The notes beneath the pieces are model-generated. The model worked only from the letters and a program-made list of their open reading frames with translations. It was not told the DNA's origin and did not search any database. The translations under genes were made by a program, and so were the position numbers. 64,000 bases of DNA from CAZJKE01 sp964546585 (lineage in GTDB: Bacteria; Planctomycetota; Phycisphaerae; Phycisphaerales; SM1A02). Of this stretch, positions 62,729 through 64,000 are shown one piece after another (within the stretch, counting starts at the first letter, position 1; every line of letters begins with the position of its first letter). Location of the stretch: positions 62,001 to 126,000 of the forward strand of contig CAZJKE010000002.1 of the NCBI GenBank assembly GCA_964546585.1, read 5' to 3'.

Positions 62729-63901
62729 ATGAGGGACCTCTTCATCAACAGCAGCACCCAGCACACGCTGCTCCTGATCGTGCCCTTCGTGTTCGCCGCA
62801 CTTCTCCGCCTCGCGCGTTCGCCAGCACCGGCGATGCTCGGGGGTATCGTCGGCGGCATTCTTCTGGGGCCCGCGGTGCTCGGCCACCTCGATCCTGGCA
62901 TGTGGGACAAGGTATTCACCGGCGGTATTGAGGAACGAGCCGCGCTTGAAACGACGATGCGTCGGCAGGAGGCCGATGTACGCGCCGCCACGGCAGTTGG
63001 CGTGGATGCAAGCGTCCTCTCCCTCATGCGAGCCGAACACGCAGTCGCCATCGAACAGGCGAAGGCCGATGTCAACGCGGCGCAGTGGCACGACCAGCGG
63101 CCGCTTCGCTCCTACGGCATGACACTGGTGGCCCTTGCGCTCTTTGTAGGAGCCAGACGCCGCACATCCGCCGGTACCGCTACACCCGGCACCGCCGCTT
63201 CGGTCGGCATGTGGGCATCTTTGCTGCCCGGTGGCATAGTCGCCGCATGTGCGTTCTGGTTCTGGGACGCATCGCCACCGATTGCAGTCGCAGCAGGGGC
63301 ATGTCTTGCAGCAGGTCCGTGGACATTGGCAACTTGGGAGCGAGCCACTGCCGATCGGGCAGAGGAGGGCGGCGCATCCTTGATGCTCCGCTGTGGCCGG
63401 GTAGCGTGGATCGTCGCATCATGTGCAGGACTTCTGGCAGGATGGCGGATCATGGGCGCAAGCGCGATTGTCTGGCTCGCGCCTCTGGCTGCGTTACCAC
63501 TTGGTTGGTGTCTTGCCCCTACCCGCCGAAAGTGGATCAATTCGGCGATCGACTGGATCGTTCTTCCCTCGATGGTGACCTGTTCGATCGTCTTGATCAA
63601 TCCGATGGATGCCGTGCAATTCTGGCCCATCCTGATCATCCTGCTTCTCAGCGGCGACGGCCGCTGGCTCGGTGGCATGATTGGACTTCTTGCCCTTGGC
63701 GGCCGAGATCAGCAGCGATCCATGGCGCTTGCCATGCCGCTGGTGGATGCGGGCGTATCGCAGGTGTGCATGGTGGTCCTGCTCGGCGCAATCGGCGCAT
63801 TGACACCGTCTCTCACCATCGCCATCGTCTTCGGAGGCCTCATGCTGGAAATCTCCGCGCCGTGGCGGCGACGCTTTGCCTTTGCAGTCACTCCACCGTA
63901 A
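62729..63901 (+). CDS. Cation/proton antiporter-like membrane protein with a coiled-coil insertion
   Basis: A protein of 390 residues with about ten hydrophobic helices. The N-terminus resembles CPA2-type antiporters (PAMLGGIVGGILLGPAVLGHL). A hydrophilic stretch of about 65 residues follows (roughly 65-130, EERAALETTMRRQEADVRA...), predicted coiled coil, and then the remaining helices. I do not find the acidic pair (ND/DD) of canonical ion-binding sites, so transport activity is uncertain. The start is ATG 62729, with a GTG at 62714 as alternative. Its 3' end overlaps glmS by 14 nt. Confidence 0.65.
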   Translation: MRDLFINSSTQHTLLLIVPFVFAALLRLARSPAPAMLGGIVGGILLGPAVLGHLDPGMWDKVFTGGIEERAALETTMRRQEADVRAATAVGVDASVLSLMRAEHAVAIEQAKADVNAAQWHDQRPLRSYGMTLVALALFVGARRRTSAGTATPGTAASVGMWASLLPGGIVAACAFWFWDASPPIAVAAGACLAAGPWTLATWERATADRAEEGGASLMLRCGRVAWIVASCAGLLAGWRIMGASAIVWLAPLAALPLGWCLAPTRRKWINSAIDWIVLPSMVTCSIVLINPMDAVQFWPILIILLLSGDGRWLGGMIGLLALGGRDQQRSMALAMPLVDAGVSQVCMVVLLGAIGALTPSLTIAIVFGGLMLEISAPWRRRFAFAVTPP

Positions 63902-64000
63902 CGGACTTCGCAAGGTTGCGGGGCTTGTCCACATCGTGCCCGCGAAGCACGGCTGCGTGATAGGCCAGCAGTTGGAGCGGAACAACGGTCAAGATCGGCT
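63888..64000 (-). CDS. glmS: Glucosamine-fructose-6-phosphate aminotransferase GlmS, C-terminal fragment
   Basis: The last 36 codons before the window edge, read on the minus strand, give PILTVVPLQLLAYHAAVLRG and then DVDKPRNLAKSVTVE followed by TGA. This is the highly conserved GlmS C-terminus. The enzyme makes glucosamine-6-phosphate for peptidoglycan and surface glycans. The rest of the gene lies beyond the right edge. Confidence 0.95.
   Translation of the reverse strand, partial: PILTVVPLQLLAYHAAVLRGHDVDKPRNLAKSVTVE

Overview
The window reads as chromosomal DNA of a planctomycete, most likely of the class Phycisphaerae. This is an inference from gene content. The DNA is GC-rich. Secreted proteins carry planctomycete-style modules: a dockerin-like doublet after a subtilase, DUF1080 (3-keto-disaccharide hydrolase) domains, a dehydrogenase/HEAT/cytochrome fusion, and an LNR-like motif followed by a beta-helix start. 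DUF1015 sits beside serC-serA, and an exosortase/EPS locus is present. A run of exactly 100 N (2916-3015) indicates a scaffolded draft or metagenome assembly. I see no mobile element, CRISPR array, rRNA or phage; the one RNA gene is tRNA-Ala(GGC).

Layout. 1-3516: a truncated secreted protein, dnaK, and dusB interrupted by the gap. 3485-17206 (minus strand): a type II secretion/type IV pilus-like operon in transcription order gspG, [terminator hairpin], gspH, pilM, pilN, pilO, pilP-like, secretin, TPR lipoprotein, histidine kinase, response regulator, HD-GYP, STAS, gspE, gspF. 17456-21018: DUF1015 converging on serC, with serA upstream of serC. 21036-34590 (minus): an exopolysaccharide/exosortase locus in order Wza-like exporter, exosortase-EpsI fusion, 1705-aa TPR protein, Wzc-like protein, sugar epimerase/decarboxylase, WecA/MraY-type transferase, low-molecular-weight phosphatase, leading into serA-serC. 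34772-40789 (plus): lipA, a PilZ-like protein, an intergenic region with a terminator and a 12-bp tandem repeat, a small sigma-region-4-like protein, threonine aldolase, a transglutaminase-like protein, a sulfotransferase and a glycosyltransferase. 40848-45970: a TroABCD/R-like metal ABC transporter, both permeases ending in DtxR-like domains, with a divergent DtxR/MntR regulator and a perfect palindrome between them. 45984-60203: secreted and periplasmic catabolic proteins (cytochrome lipoprotein, two dehydrogenase-type proteins, subtilase, pectate-lyase-like protein, fructosamine kinase, Cys-rich lipoprotein, DUF1080 protein), plus an HD-GYP protein and PqiA. 60158-64000: M24 peptidase, tRNA-Ala, thioredoxin, folP, an antiporter-like membrane protein and the 3' end of glmS.

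How the parts fit. The pilus/secretion operon carries its own two-component, HD-GYP and STAS signalling genes between the TPR lipoprotein and the motor ATPase. With a second HD-GYP and a PilZ-like protein elsewhere, this suggests cyclic-di-GMP control of surface functions. The EPS locus supplies initiation (WecA type), sugar modification, chain-length control, export and exosortase processing, but no PEP-CTERM substrate is in the window. The metal locus may sense metal both through its repressor and through domains fused to its own permeases. Genes are tightly packed: five of the six convergent pairs overlap at their 3' ends by 14-32 nt.
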